Assembly (NCBI GenBank): GCA_037969195.1 | Contig: JBBKWZ010000023.1 | Coordinates: 1-21,239 of the forward strand | DNA: 21,239 bases | Reading direction: 5' to 3' | Origin: JAHEJB01 sp037969195 | GTDB lineage: Bacteria > Bacteroidota > Rhodothermia > Rhodothermales > Rubricoccaceae | In this document: positions 7,193 to 16,511 of the stretch, in pieces | Layout of the letters: each line of letters opens with the position of its first letter | Position numbering within the stretch: the stretch's first letter is position 1 | Made by a program: the position numbers and the translations under genes | Notes under the pieces: model-generated | Databases searched by the model: none | Told to the model about the DNA's origin: nothing | Seen by the model: only the letters and a program-made list of their open reading frames with translations

Positions 7193-8686
7193 TTACTGTC
7201 GCGGCAGCTTCAACTGGTAGCCACTCGGAATGTTGGAATTGAGTTGAACCTGATTCATAATTGCGATGCCTTCCGTGTTCAAACCATCGGGTGTCGGGCG
7301 ACCACTAAGAAATGATGCGAACGGTGCTGCGCGATCGACGCGAACGACATCCAATCGTACAGGTTGTCGATTGATGTAGTTCTGGTTTGTTAACCGCGCG
7401 AAGCTCTCAATGGATTGCCGCATAGCCCCCGAGTAACTGCTGAAGCTATTCGCCGGCGCGATTCCCATGAAACGGAAAATGTTGCCGCCGTACTCGATGA
7501 AGTAGACGATAAAACCTAGTTGCCCATCGCTCGTGTTGGCCGAACCTTCCAGGCGATAGGCGCGGTTGCTATTCACGGTTGTCGAGCGCTGGCTACTTAC
7601 GGTAACCCCTTGTTGGTTGCCGAACTCTTGTCCAGCTGCTTGCGCTGACGCTGCCTGAACAAACGAGAATTCCAGGATGGCGCCGCCATTCGGCTCGCCG
7701 ATCTGAACTGCTGCCGGTGTGTTATTCACCTGCCAGCCGCTCGGGTAGCTAAACTGGAAGCGTAGATCCGGGTGGTAAAACCGTCCTCCCTCCGTAAATC
7801 CTTGTCGCGGGTCGTTGCCGATCACTATGTCATCTATCTGGGATAGATACTCTGCCGTATTGACTTCGGTACCAGGCGGATTGTATTGCGCTGCCAACTG
7901 CGGTATCGACTGTTGACGTTCGCCGGGATCTGGGTGCGTAGACAAAAAGCTGGGAATTCCACCTCCGCCACCCTGTTGACTCAATCGCGCAAGCGACCCG
8001 AAGAAATCGGCGGCCTCTGCGGCATCGTACCCAGCGAACTCGGAATACGCCACACCCGCTCTGTCGGCTTCTCGTTCATCTTCGCGTCCATAGCTCAGAA
8101 AAAGAATCTGCACGCCGGTGCCGCCATAGTTGAGAATGCCTTCTGCGACATTTCCACCTCCAATGACGCCCCCCAAAACGGCTGCGCCAATCAGTCCAAG
8201 CTGTCCGAGCTGTGCACTTGCAGCTCGTCGTGACGCGTGACGGGCCAACACGTGCCCGATTTCATGCCCGAGTACTACCGAGAGCTGCGCCTCATTGTCG
8301 AGATGCGCCAGCAATCCGCGCGTTAAATAGATATAGCCTCCTGGCAACGCCATTGCATTGACGACCGGCGAATCAAGCACGCGGAAGTGAAACGGTGTGC
8401 TGCGGATTTCAGCCGGCGTGTTGGGATCATTGTAGGCACTGGTCTGCAGGACGGACTGTGCTACCCGGTCAACGTAGGCTGAAAGAGCGGGGTCGTCGTA
8501 GAGACCGAACTGGGCGATGATCGCCGGATCGGCCTCGCGACCAATCTGGACTTCTTCCTGCCACGTATACGCGCCGCGCTGCGTTTCACCGGTTACGAGG
8601 TTTGTCGTTGATCCGCAACCCAGCAAGATGCCGGATGGAAGCAGAATCAGTAAAATGAGATAGCGGACGGGCGGACGGGAGATCAT
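7193..8686 (-). CDS. M48 family zinc metalloprotease, lipoprotein
   Basis: This 497-aa precursor starts with a hydrophobic signal ending in lipobox LLGC (Cys24), so it should be lipid-anchored. The M48 catalytic site is complete: HEIGH at 141-145 supplies two zinc ligands and the catalytic Glu, and Glu204 in REDEREADRAG is the expected third ligand. Upstream are the family's NAMALPGGYIYLTRGLL strand-loop and a glycine-rich hydrophobic patch at about 164-190; downstream is FLSTHPDPGERQQSI, typical of BepA/LoiP-type periplasmic proteases. The C-terminal 200 residues lack BepA's TPRs. They show a FSYPSGWQVNN motif and a beta-rich pattern reminiscent of PsbP/MOG1-like domains, then a short end (MNQVQLNSNIPSGYQLKLPRQ) seen in some M48 relatives. 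The likely role is quality control of envelope proteins. It follows recF by 70 bases and is probably co-transcribed. Confidence 0.92.
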   Translation of the reverse strand: MISRPPVRYLILLILLPSGILLGCGSTTNLVTGETQRGAYTWQEEVQIGREADPAIIAQFGLYDDPALSAYVDRVAQSVLQTSAYNDPNTPAEIRSTPFHFRVLDSPVVNAMALPGGYIYLTRGLLAHLDNEAQLSVVLGHEIGHVLARHASRRAASAQLGQLGLIGAAVLGGVIGGGNVAEGILNYGGTGVQILFLSYGREDEREADRAGVAYSEFAGYDAAEAADFFGSLARLSQQGGGGGIPSFLSTHPDPGERQQSIPQLAAQYNPPGTEVNTAEYLSQIDDIVIGNDPRQGFTEGGRFYHPDLRFQFSYPSGWQVNNTPAAVQIGEPNGGAILEFSFVQAASAQAAGQEFGNQQGVTVSSQRSTTVNSNRAYRLEGSANTSDGQLGFIVYFIEYGGNIFRFMGIAPANSFSSYSGAMRQSIESFARLTNQNYINRQPVRLDVVRVDRAAPFASFLSGRPTPDGLNTEGIAIMNQVQLNSNIPSGYQLKLPRQ

Positions 8687-8756
8687 GGCGGAAAGGTTTG
8701 AGAAGTGCAGAAAATATCAGCGGAGGACGACAAGGAAGCCAAGTACAGCGACAAAA

Positions 8757-9965
8757 TCAACCGTTTGCGAACATAACGTCTTCAGTCACTGACTCTTTTT
8801 CTTCAATTGAATCTATTGGAGTGGATGGCGATCCGCCCACCACAGATCCATTCGCGAGTTCAATCGCAAAATGCTCGCCCGTTCCAAAGCGAACGTGCGG
8901 GGCGAGCATTTCAGGGCGAGCGGCAGTAATTAGAGATTGCCCAATGGTATCACTATCGAGAAGATCAACAACAATCTCTGCCCGCCGTGCATCCAGTGTA
9001 CCAAATATGTCATCGAGGAGAAGCAGGGGTGTTTCTTCAAGGCGATCTTGAAGGTAGAGAAACGTTGCAAGCCGTAGCGCCAAACCAACAGTGCGATGTT
9101 GTCCCTGAGAGGCGTACGGCCGAACCTCGAAATCTCCCAGTTTGAAAACGACTTCATCTCGGTGAGGGCCTGCAAGCGTCCTACCCTGTTCTCGTTCTCG
9201 TCTTGCCAGACTATTCAGTTTCTCTCTGTACAAGCCGGAGATCGCCTCAATATCCGGAGCGTCGTCCATGTCGGCGACAGACACGTACCGCATCGTTGGT
9301 TCTTCGCCGACAGCGTTGAGCAACCTGTATGCTTCGCCGAGAAATCCAGCGAAGTGCTCCAGGAAGCGTCTACGGCTATCAATGATTCGTGCGCCCAGTT
9401 GAATCAACTCCTCATCCCAAGCACTTAATGCATCGTGCCCAAAACGGCCTCCCCGCCTCGATTGATGCAGCAGCGCGTTCCGCTGCTTCAAGGCACGACG
9501 GTACTTGAGAAGGTCATCCAGGTAAACTGGGCGCGCCTGACTCAGCGTGGCATCCAGGAATTTCCGACGATGCTCAGGGCCTCCTTCAGTCAAAACCAGA
9601 TCGGCGGGGGAGAGGATGACAAGTGGCAGTTCGCCAACGATGTCGGCGAGCCGATCAAGTGGCGCTCCATTTCGGAAAATCTTTTTGCCCTCTTGCGGCA
9701 CGAAGGCCATCCGGGTAGTGAACGAAGAGCGATGCTCGCCTTCGAATCTCCCCTCCACGTCAAAAAACTGCGCGCCTCGTTGAAGAGCGTGAGTATCCGT
9801 GCCGGTGAGGAAGCTCTTCGTGAGGCACAGGTAGTGAATCGCCTCCAGGACATTTGTTTTGCCCGCGCCATTCGGACCATGAAGGAGATTGATCTTCGGC
9901 GCGAGATCAAGCCGCGTGTTGGCGTGGGCTCGAAATGATTTCAGATGGAGCGAAAGGAGGCGCAT
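8757..9965 (-). CDS. recF: RecF, DNA replication and repair ATPase
   Basis: RecF is an SMC-like ATPase that with RecO and RecR loads RecA at single-strand gaps. The 402-aa length is slightly above the usual 360-380, the excess being a low-complexity tail. Walker A GPNGAGKTN is at 30-38, just after the family's LxLxxFR start. The ABC-type signature SQGQHRTVGLALRLA starts at Ser286, and Walker B LLLLDDIFGTLD has Asp318 and Asp319. GPHRDEVVF, a strongly conserved RecF segment, precedes the signature. In many bacteria recF lies in the dnaA-dnaN-recF-gyrB cluster near the origin; none of those partners is visible here. The ATG at 9965 is the natural start, with MRLLSLHLKSFR matching the family. 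It is divergent from the CHAT gene and followed by the M48 gene. Confidence 0.97.
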   Translation of the reverse strand: MRLLSLHLKSFRAHANTRLDLAPKINLLHGPNGAGKTNVLEAIHYLCLTKSFLTGTDTHALQRGAQFFDVEGRFEGEHRSSFTTRMAFVPQEGKKIFRNGAPLDRLADIVGELPLVILSPADLVLTEGGPEHRRKFLDATLSQARPVYLDDLLKYRRALKQRNALLHQSRRGGRFGHDALSAWDEELIQLGARIIDSRRRFLEHFAGFLGEAYRLLNAVGEEPTMRYVSVADMDDAPDIEAISGLYREKLNSLARREREQGRTLAGPHRDEVVFKLGDFEVRPYASQGQHRTVGLALRLATFLYLQDRLEETPLLLLDDIFGTLDARRAEIVVDLLDSDTIGQSLITAARPEMLAPHVRFGTGEHFAIELANGSVVGGSPSTPIDSIEEKESVTEDVMFANG

Positions 9966-10076
9966 ATCTCTGCAAAATACGGGTTCTGATGGCCTCGCCC
10001 GACCTGTGTTCGATATACCAAGCGTTACTTTGACACTCCGGCCACCTCACCCGAGGATCAAGCGGTAGTGGTCTCC
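9966..10076. promoter_or_regulatory. Divergent promoter region, recF and CHAT gene
   Basis: These 111 bases separate the divergent starts of recF and the CHAT gene and must hold both promoters unless they start inside the genes. I see no clear sigma-70 or Bacteroidota-type (TTTG / TAnnTTTG) pair on either strand, and no obvious operator palindrome. Confidence 0.4.
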
Positions 10077-12803
10077 ATGACACCTCATTTCACATCCCCG
10101 CTTAGGAAACCACAATTGATTCCGATCCTGGGCCTCCTCATGTGCTCAGGGACGGTCGCCTCGGTATCTGAGCCCGGCGAATGCACGCATTTGCTTGAAC
10201 GAGTGACGAGCCAGTACGGTGCATACGCGAGGGCCGGCAACGAGAACTGGGAGGATTTACTTCCGCTGTTTGATGAGGCGAAAGCGTGTTACGGAGCTAC
10301 GCATTCCGCAGAGACCGCCAGGATGACCGATTACGAATCGAGCGTCCTTTACAAACTTGGTAGATACGAGGAGGCTGAAGCAGCCCTCTCACGCTTCATT
10401 GACCACGAGGCCGAATTCGCCGAGCCGAACATTCGCGCCGGTGTCTACCAGAGGCGGGCTGTCTTGTATGCCCATACAGATCGGCCGCTCGATGCCCTTC
10501 AGGATTACATGGCGTCAGCCCAATTCGTCGACGAACTGTCGCCCGCCAATGGTGCCAAACTTTTAAATCGTATCGGCAATTGGTTCCGGAGCATCGGCGA
10601 CTACGACGCCGCTTTGCCATACTACGTCCGCGCAGATTCGCTGGTTGTGGCACACCTGGGTGAAGATCCAGACTTGGAGGCTATTCATGGGCAGGTGCTT
10701 TCGAGTAAAGCGGCCCTTTATATCGAGGCAGCCAATCGAGGAGTGTTAGGCAGTGAAGTCGCTGCAGCCGAAGCCGCGACTCTTCTGGAAGCGGCGTTGA
10801 ACAAGATTCCGTCAGACGATCCGGAATTCCTCTACGAACGGATTAATGTGCTCTTATGGCTTGCTTATGCCTACAGAGAACGAGGGGATCCGGATTTGGC
10901 ATTTCCACTCATTAGGGAAGCAAGAGAGCTTGGCACTCCAATAATTCGTCGCTACCCCGAACTGGTAAGTTGGACGTACACCGAGGATGGGCGGGCACAG
11001 CTGGAGCTTGGGAATTTGGCCGAAGCACGCGAAGCGCTGCAGACGGCCTTGTCGATGGACCGCGAAGTTGGCAAACCGGTCCACGAAATGGAATCCTTGG
11101 TGGATCTGGGTTTGCTGGCCGAAGCCATCGCAGACACGAGTTCAACGCCTGTATACGATATCGCTGAAGCGTACTACGAAAGGGCGATCACCATCGCGGA
11201 AGTCGAGCGGAGAACGTTTGGTAATCTGGAATGGAGCGCCTCGATGTTTGCCGGCTCAATGCGACCCTACCGATATCTGATTCGCTTGTTGCTTCGCGAG
11301 GGGCGATACGAAGAAGCTTTTCTAAGGCTCGACGAAACCCGGGCTCGCTACCTCCAGGACCTTCGGCTTACCAACCGGATGCGACCTCGGCTCAATGCTG
11401 ATCTTCGCAAACGAATTGACAGCCTTGAAACGGTTCAGGATGACGCTCGCTACGCTTCCCTGAACCCGGACATCTCCGACGCGGATCGTGCCACGTTTTT
11501 TTCGGAAGCGCTTGACGCACGTATGGAAGCAAATCGCCTCATGGGATTTACACCGACAGCACCACCGGCCTTAACCCTTGCGACCGTTCAACGCGTTCTG
11601 GAGGAGCGAGACCAGACCCTCGTCACCTATTTTCTCGACGAGGATGCGAGTTACGTGCTCGTGGTTCGACCCGACACGATAGTGGGCGTTGAACTCCCTG
11701 TTGTTGTCGATTCGCTGTCGCAACTTATCACCGCAGTCGGGGAAGCATGGTTGGGGTCCGATCAACCCGAACCGTTTCTCGACCCCGCCATCCTCAGCGA
11801 GTTACACGCCTCGCTTATCGAACCAGTTGCACACTTATTGCTGCCGAACGGCGCACTTGTGATCATTCCAGAGGGACTGCTTACGGCGTTACCATTCGCT
11901 GCTCTCGGTGTCGGTGAGGAAACTGACTTCGCTGAACGCGACTACCTCGGCCAAAACCATCCGATATCAATGGAACTATCGGCTGCTCTCCTAACAGAAC
12001 CACCCGAACAACGCGAAAGCTCGGCGAACACGGATCTGATGGCCTTTGGGCGCAGCATTTTCGAGGGAGAATCGAATGCGCTACAAATCCGCTTTGGTCA
12101 ACCACTGGCGGACCTGCCGGATGTCCCCAACGAACTGAACAACCTCCGAAATCTGTTTCCCTCGGGTCACTTCGCTTTGAATCAGGAAGCGACGGAGGGT
12201 GCATTATACAGCCAGATTCAAGATTCGCGGGTTGTGCACCTTGCTTCCCACGCCATCATGAACCCAACTTTCCCTCTTTTCAGCTACATCTCTCTGTGGG
12301 GGAGTGAGGGTGCTCAAGACACCGAAGACGGCACTCTGTTTCTGTACGAGCTCCAGAATCGAACCCTGCAGAGCGACCTCGTTGTTCTTAGCGGATGCAG
12401 CACAGCCCGAGGGGAGAACCATCTTGGCGAGGGTATGATTGGGCTTCAACACGCCTTCCGCGCTGCTGGGGCCGCTAGCACGCTGGCTACGATGTGGCAA
12501 GTGGAGGACGGAGCGATGACCGAACTCATGACCAGTTTTTACGAACACCTCAGAGCTGGGCAACGAAAGGATCGCGCGCTTCAGCTTGCCCAACGCGACT
12601 ATCTCGAAGCAAACTCTGGTACGCGTGCGAGCCCGTTTTTTTGGGCGTCCGCTACGTTTTACGGGAACCCGTCGTCCGTGGATTGGAAACACACGTACGT
12701 GGCGCAACGAACCTGGTTTGTTTTAGGAGCCCTGTTGCTTCTTTCAAGTCTTGTCATTCCCTATCTCATTCGTCGGCGCACAGCTCAGCTGCTTACAGTT
12801 TGA
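10077..12803 (+). CDS. Exported TPR-CHAT (caspase-like) protease with C-terminal membrane anchor
   Basis: The order is: signal sequence (about 13-27, LIPILGLLMCSGTVAS), helical repeats (about 40-440) with TPR features such as LGRYEEAEAALSRFI, IGDYDAALPYYVRADSL and LGNLAEAREALQTALSMD, a short helical linker, then a C-terminal CHAT domain (about 540-870). The presumed His-Cys dyad is present: HLASHA with His725, and VVLSGCSTARG with Cys774. Typical CHAT segments IIPEGLLTALPFAAL, GEGMIGLQHAFRAAGA and FFWASATFYG are also there. A hydrophobic helix (about 880-898) followed by IRRRTAQLL is a likely membrane anchor. Export plus a positive-inside C-terminus places repeats and CHAT domain in the periplasm. 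I prefer the ATG at 10077 over the GTG at 10068. The target is unknown; TPR-CHAT proteins can be proteases triggered by a bound partner. No gasdermin, CRISPR or NTPase partner is adjacent. Confidence 0.88.
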   Translation: MTPHFTSPLRKPQLIPILGLLMCSGTVASVSEPGECTHLLERVTSQYGAYARAGNENWEDLLPLFDEAKACYGATHSAETARMTDYESSVLYKLGRYEEAEAALSRFIDHEAEFAEPNIRAGVYQRRAVLYAHTDRPLDALQDYMASAQFVDELSPANGAKLLNRIGNWFRSIGDYDAALPYYVRADSLVVAHLGEDPDLEAIHGQVLSSKAALYIEAANRGVLGSEVAAAEAATLLEAALNKIPSDDPEFLYERINVLLWLAYAYRERGDPDLAFPLIREARELGTPIIRRYPELVSWTYTEDGRAQLELGNLAEAREALQTALSMDREVGKPVHEMESLVDLGLLAEAIADTSSTPVYDIAEAYYERAITIAEVERRTFGNLEWSASMFAGSMRPYRYLIRLLLREGRYEEAFLRLDETRARYLQDLRLTNRMRPRLNADLRKRIDSLETVQDDARYASLNPDISDADRATFFSEALDARMEANRLMGFTPTAPPALTLATVQRVLEERDQTLVTYFLDEDASYVLVVRPDTIVGVELPVVVDSLSQLITAVGEAWLGSDQPEPFLDPAILSELHASLIEPVAHLLLPNGALVIIPEGLLTALPFAALGVGEETDFAERDYLGQNHPISMELSAALLTEPPEQRESSANTDLMAFGRSIFEGESNALQIRFGQPLADLPDVPNELNNLRNLFPSGHFALNQEATEGALYSQIQDSRVVHLASHAIMNPTFPLFSYISLWGSEGAQDTEDGTLFLYELQNRTLQSDLVVLSGCSTARGENHLGEGMIGLQHAFRAAGAASTLATMWQVEDGAMTELMTSFYEHLRAGQRKDRALQLAQRDYLEANSGTRASPFFWASATFYGNPSSVDWKHTYVAQRTWFVLGALLLLSSLVIPYLIRRRTAQLLTV

Positions 12804-12972
12804 ATGCCCTCGCGATTGTGAAAGGCAACGTGGGCTCGGCGTAGGAAAGGAAACCAGTTAGGGCTTTGAAGCAGCACGCGTATCGCCTGACCTCGAACCG
12901 AAGCTCGAACGCGCCGTTGGACCGACACATTTCTCACTCCATTGCCGGAATGCTCTCCCGCGTTTCGGCGCA

Positions 12973-15900
12973 TTGCTATTGCCGAATTTGTCTCTCGACC
13001 AAATCAAACAACGTCTGAATGCCCTTTCGATAGTTGGGCGGGTCCGCGAAGAAGTCGCCAAGCTGACTCCAGGGTCCTCGCTCCGTCTGAAGAGTGTGGC
13101 TGGCTCTCTGCCCGCATTCGTCCTCGTGGATTTGCTTGAGTCGACAGGCGGGCCAATGGTGGCACTTCTAGCCGAGAATGATTCGGCGGATTATCTCCGC
13201 AGCGACCTCGAGCAGATCCTCGGCTCCGACGCGCGCGTTTTGTTCTTTCCGCCGACCGGGCATGTGCCGTACGACCCAGAACAGCTCAGCGAAACCTCGC
13301 CGCTCGTTTCCCGGGCCGACGCTCTCGCCCAATTGCGTGATGGATTCGACGGAATATTCGTGACGAGCGTGGAGGCAATCAGTGAACTAGTGCCTCTACC
13401 TGAAACAGTATCCGGCGAGACGAAGACTATCGAGATGGGCGAGAATATTTCGCCGGAAGGGTTGATGGACTGTCTGATCGGCCAAGGATTTGAACCCGTG
13501 GAGTTCGTGAGTCAGCCTGGCGAAATTGCCCTGCGCGGAGGCATTCTGGACGTATTTCCATTCGCCGGCGGTTATCCGATCCGCATCGAGTTCTTCGGCG
13601 ATGAGGTGGATTCCATCCGCGAATTCGATCCTTCAAGTCAGCGCTCGGTGGCCCGACTGGATCAAGCCCGCCTGGTGCCCAATCTGGATTCCCCTGAGTT
13701 TGCCGAAGGCGAACACGTTGCTGTCCTCGAATTCCTGCCCTCGAATACCCTCACTGCGCTGTTCGACTCACAACGATTGGTTGAACTAGCGAATGAGCGC
13801 TTTGCCAACGCCCAGAAGCATTTTGATGACTTAGATATCGTTGACGCTGCTCCTCCGCCACCATCAGCGCTTTACTTGACGGGTGATCAATTTGCCGACC
13901 TTCTAGATCAACGGCCCAAGCTACTGTTCGGCACGTTTTCTAATCATACGCCTCCCCTTAACGAGGGAGTCGGCGGCGAGTCCGGGAGCGGGGCCCTGGA
14001 TCTTGGCTCAACGCCCCAACCTGGCTACAACGGAGACATTCGGCGCCTCAAGCATGACATCACCGATCGCACAAAAGCCGGCGACGAGTTCTTCGTTCTG
14101 TGCGATAGCACGAGCCAGCGCGGCCGACTTTTCGAACTCTTGGGCGGCGAACTGGAATTGGGGAAAGAGCCCGATGCCACGCTACTGGTGGAATCGCTCC
14201 ACGAGGGATTTGAGATTCCAGGAGCCAAACTGGCTGTCTATACAGATCACCAACTGTTCAATCGCTACCATCGGCCGTCGGCTCGAAGACGAAGTAGAGC
14301 GAAAGGAGGTCTCACCCTCCGCGAGGTCCAGGCTCTCAAACCGGGAGACTTCGTCGTCCACGTGGATCACGGTATCGGCAAGTTCGCTGGGCTCCAGCGC
14401 ATCACTGTTCGTGGGCAGCAACAAGAGGCAGTTCGTCTTCTCTTTTCAGGAGGGGACGAGTTATTCGTCAATGTTACCGCGCTGCATCGCTTGCACCGCT
14501 ATTCTGGCAAGGAAGGACACCAGCCGCGACTCACGAAATTAGGGACCGGTGCCTGGGAGCGTCTGAAATCCCGAACCAAGAAGCGCGTCAAAGACATAGC
14601 GCGCGACCTGATTAAACTCTACGCACAGCGCAAAGCGGCCGACGGTTTTGCATTCAAACCCGACACGATTTGGCAAAGGGAGATGGAAGCCGCGTTTGAG
14701 TGGGAGGACACGCCGGACCAGATCTCGTCCACGGAAGCCGTCAAGGAAGACATGGAGCAGGCCGTTCCAATGGATCGGCTCGTGTGTGGCGACGTCGGTT
14801 TCGGAAAAACCGAAATCGCGGTCCGAGCCGCGTTCAAAGCCGTTCAGGATGGAAAACAGGTTGGCGTCATTGTGCCCACGACAATCCTCGCCGCGCAGCA
14901 CGTGGAAACATTCAACAAGCGCATGGGCCGCTTCCCGATCCGTATTGGTCAGTTGTCACGGTTCATCTCGCCTGCCGATCAAAAGAAGACGGTTGCGGAT
15001 CTGAAGAACGGACTCGTAGACGTTCTTATCGGTACCCACCGCATGCTATCGAAAGACGTCGCTTTCAAAGATCTCGGACTGCTCATCGTGGATGAAGAGC
15101 AACGATTTGGCGTAGCCGCGAAAGAAAAGCTGCGGAAGCTCCGTCCGAACGTTGATACGCTCACGCTCACCGCTACGCCGATTCCGCGCACGCTACAGTT
15201 CTCGCTCCTCGGCGCCCGCGATCTTTCCATCATGCAAACGCCGCCGCCTAACCGGCAGTCGATCGTTACGGAGATCCATACGTTCGACCAGGACCTCATC
15301 CGCGATGCGTTGCTCTATGAAGTGAACAGGGGAGGGCAGGCGTTCTTCATCCACAACCGCGTCCAGACCATCGAAGAGATGTCGGAAATGATTCGAGCGA
15401 TGCTCCCCGACGTTCGAATACAGGTGGGCCACGGCCAAATGGCTTCGGCTCAACTCGAAAAGGTGATGATGGACTTCATGCAGAAGAAATTCGATGTGCT
15501 CGTCTGCACAAACATCGTCGAGAGTGGGCTGGACGTCTCGAACGCGAACACAATCATCATCAACCACGCCGAGAGGCACGGGCTCTCGGATCTGCATCAG
15601 CTCCGCGGTCGCGTCGGCCGCAGCGATCAGAAAGCGTTTTGCTACCTGCTCGTGCCCAGCATCCACGCGTTGACGAAAGAGGCACGTGCCAGGCTGCAAG
15701 CCGTTGAGGAATTCTCAGAGCTTGGCAGCGGCCTCAACATCGCCATGCGCGACCTCGACATCCGCGGGGCTGGCAACCTCCTGGGCGCGGAGCAATCCGG
15801 ATTCATCGAAGACGTTGGCTTCGAGACGTATCACAAGATCCTCGACGAGGCTGTACAGGAATTGCGGATGGACGAGTTTCAGGAGGTCTTTGCCGACACC

Positions 15901-16386
15901 GGACACGTTCCAACCGCACCCGAACCCGCGATCGACGTGGAGGAAGATGTGTTCATCCCCTCGGATTACGTGACGAATGGAAATGAGCGCCTAAACCTCT
16001 ACCGCCGCCTGGCGGAGACCAGCGTGGAAGAATTCGAGGCCTTTCGCGCCGAGTTGGCGGACCGCTTTGGACCCGTCCCGAAAGCCGTAGACACGCTCCT
16101 GCTGATGGCACAGTTGAAACCGCTGGCCCATGCCCTCCGGTTCACCCGGGTTACATGGAAGAACGAGCGACTCTTCCTTACAACGCCCTACCAAAAGGAC
16201 GACCCGTATTTCTACGCTGAAGTCTTCAATCCCCTACTCGAACGCCTTGGAAAGCTGGATCTGCACTATGTGTTGAAGGACTCGCGGGGGGGGAAACTCC
16301 GTGTGATCGTGCAGGATGTGCTGGCGTTGACCGACTGTGTCGACGTGTTGGAGCGGTTACAGCTAGAAGCTGAAGTTGCGATTTGA
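12973..16386 (+). CDS. mfd: Mfd, transcription-repair coupling factor
   Basis: Mfd removes RNA polymerase stalled at DNA lesions and recruits UvrA. The 1137-aa length is typical. The N-terminal UvrB-homology module is present (for example PPTGHVPYDPEQLSETSPLVSRADAL and QPGEIALRGGILDVFPF). The RNA-polymerase-interaction domain starts near residue 455 (LKPGDFVVHVDHGIGKFAGL). The translocase has Walker A GDVGFGKTE at 606-614, DEEQRFGV (Asp707-Gln710), TATPIPRTLQFSL and the TRG-type motifs ESGLDVSNANTIIINHAERHGLSDLHQLRGRVGRS. Domain D7 closes the protein, ending VDVLERLQLEAEVAI. The start is uncertain: 12973 is a TTG, with further TTG codons at 12979 and 12988, no ribosome binding site, and an open frame further upstream. 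A diverged second copy of the last 31-plus codons lies at about 19402. Confidence 0.96.
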   Translation: MLLPNLSLDQIKQRLNALSIVGRVREEVAKLTPGSSLRLKSVAGSLPAFVLVDLLESTGGPMVALLAENDSADYLRSDLEQILGSDARVLFFPPTGHVPYDPEQLSETSPLVSRADALAQLRDGFDGIFVTSVEAISELVPLPETVSGETKTIEMGENISPEGLMDCLIGQGFEPVEFVSQPGEIALRGGILDVFPFAGGYPIRIEFFGDEVDSIREFDPSSQRSVARLDQARLVPNLDSPEFAEGEHVAVLEFLPSNTLTALFDSQRLVELANERFANAQKHFDDLDIVDAAPPPPSALYLTGDQFADLLDQRPKLLFGTFSNHTPPLNEGVGGESGSGALDLGSTPQPGYNGDIRRLKHDITDRTKAGDEFFVLCDSTSQRGRLFELLGGELELGKEPDATLLVESLHEGFEIPGAKLAVYTDHQLFNRYHRPSARRRSRAKGGLTLREVQALKPGDFVVHVDHGIGKFAGLQRITVRGQQQEAVRLLFSGGDELFVNVTALHRLHRYSGKEGHQPRLTKLGTGAWERLKSRTKKRVKDIARDLIKLYAQRKAADGFAFKPDTIWQREMEAAFEWEDTPDQISSTEAVKEDMEQAVPMDRLVCGDVGFGKTEIAVRAAFKAVQDGKQVGVIVPTTILAAQHVETFNKRMGRFPIRIGQLSRFISPADQKKTVADLKNGLVDVLIGTHRMLSKDVAFKDLGLLIVDEEQRFGVAAKEKLRKLRPNVDTLTLTATPIPRTLQFSLLGARDLSIMQTPPPNRQSIVTEIHTFDQDLIRDALLYEVNRGGQAFFIHNRVQTIEEMSEMIRAMLPDVRIQVGHGQMASAQLEKVMMDFMQKKFDVLVCTNIVESGLDVSNANTIIINHAERHGLSDLHQLRGRVGRSDQKAFCYLLVPSIHALTKEARARLQAVEEFSELGSGLNIAMRDLDIRGAGNLLGAEQSGFIEDVGFETYHKILDEAVQELRMDEFQEVFADTGHVPTAPEPAIDVEEDVFIPSDYVTNGNERLNLYRRLAETSVEEFEAFRAELADRFGPVPKAVDTLLLMAQLKPLAHALRFTRVTWKNERLFLTTPYQKDDPYFYAEVFNPLLERLGKLDLHYVLKDSRGGKLRVIVQDVLALTDCVDVLERLQLEAEVAI

Positions 16387-16511
16387 CTCACGGTTTTCTC
16401 GTTGAACAGAAGGACTTCATTGTCTGACTGCCTTGTTGTTTGTCGCGACGAGATCATTGAATCGTGAGAACTCAACGGCATCTGCTGGCGGCGCACCGCG
16501 TTTGACGAACC

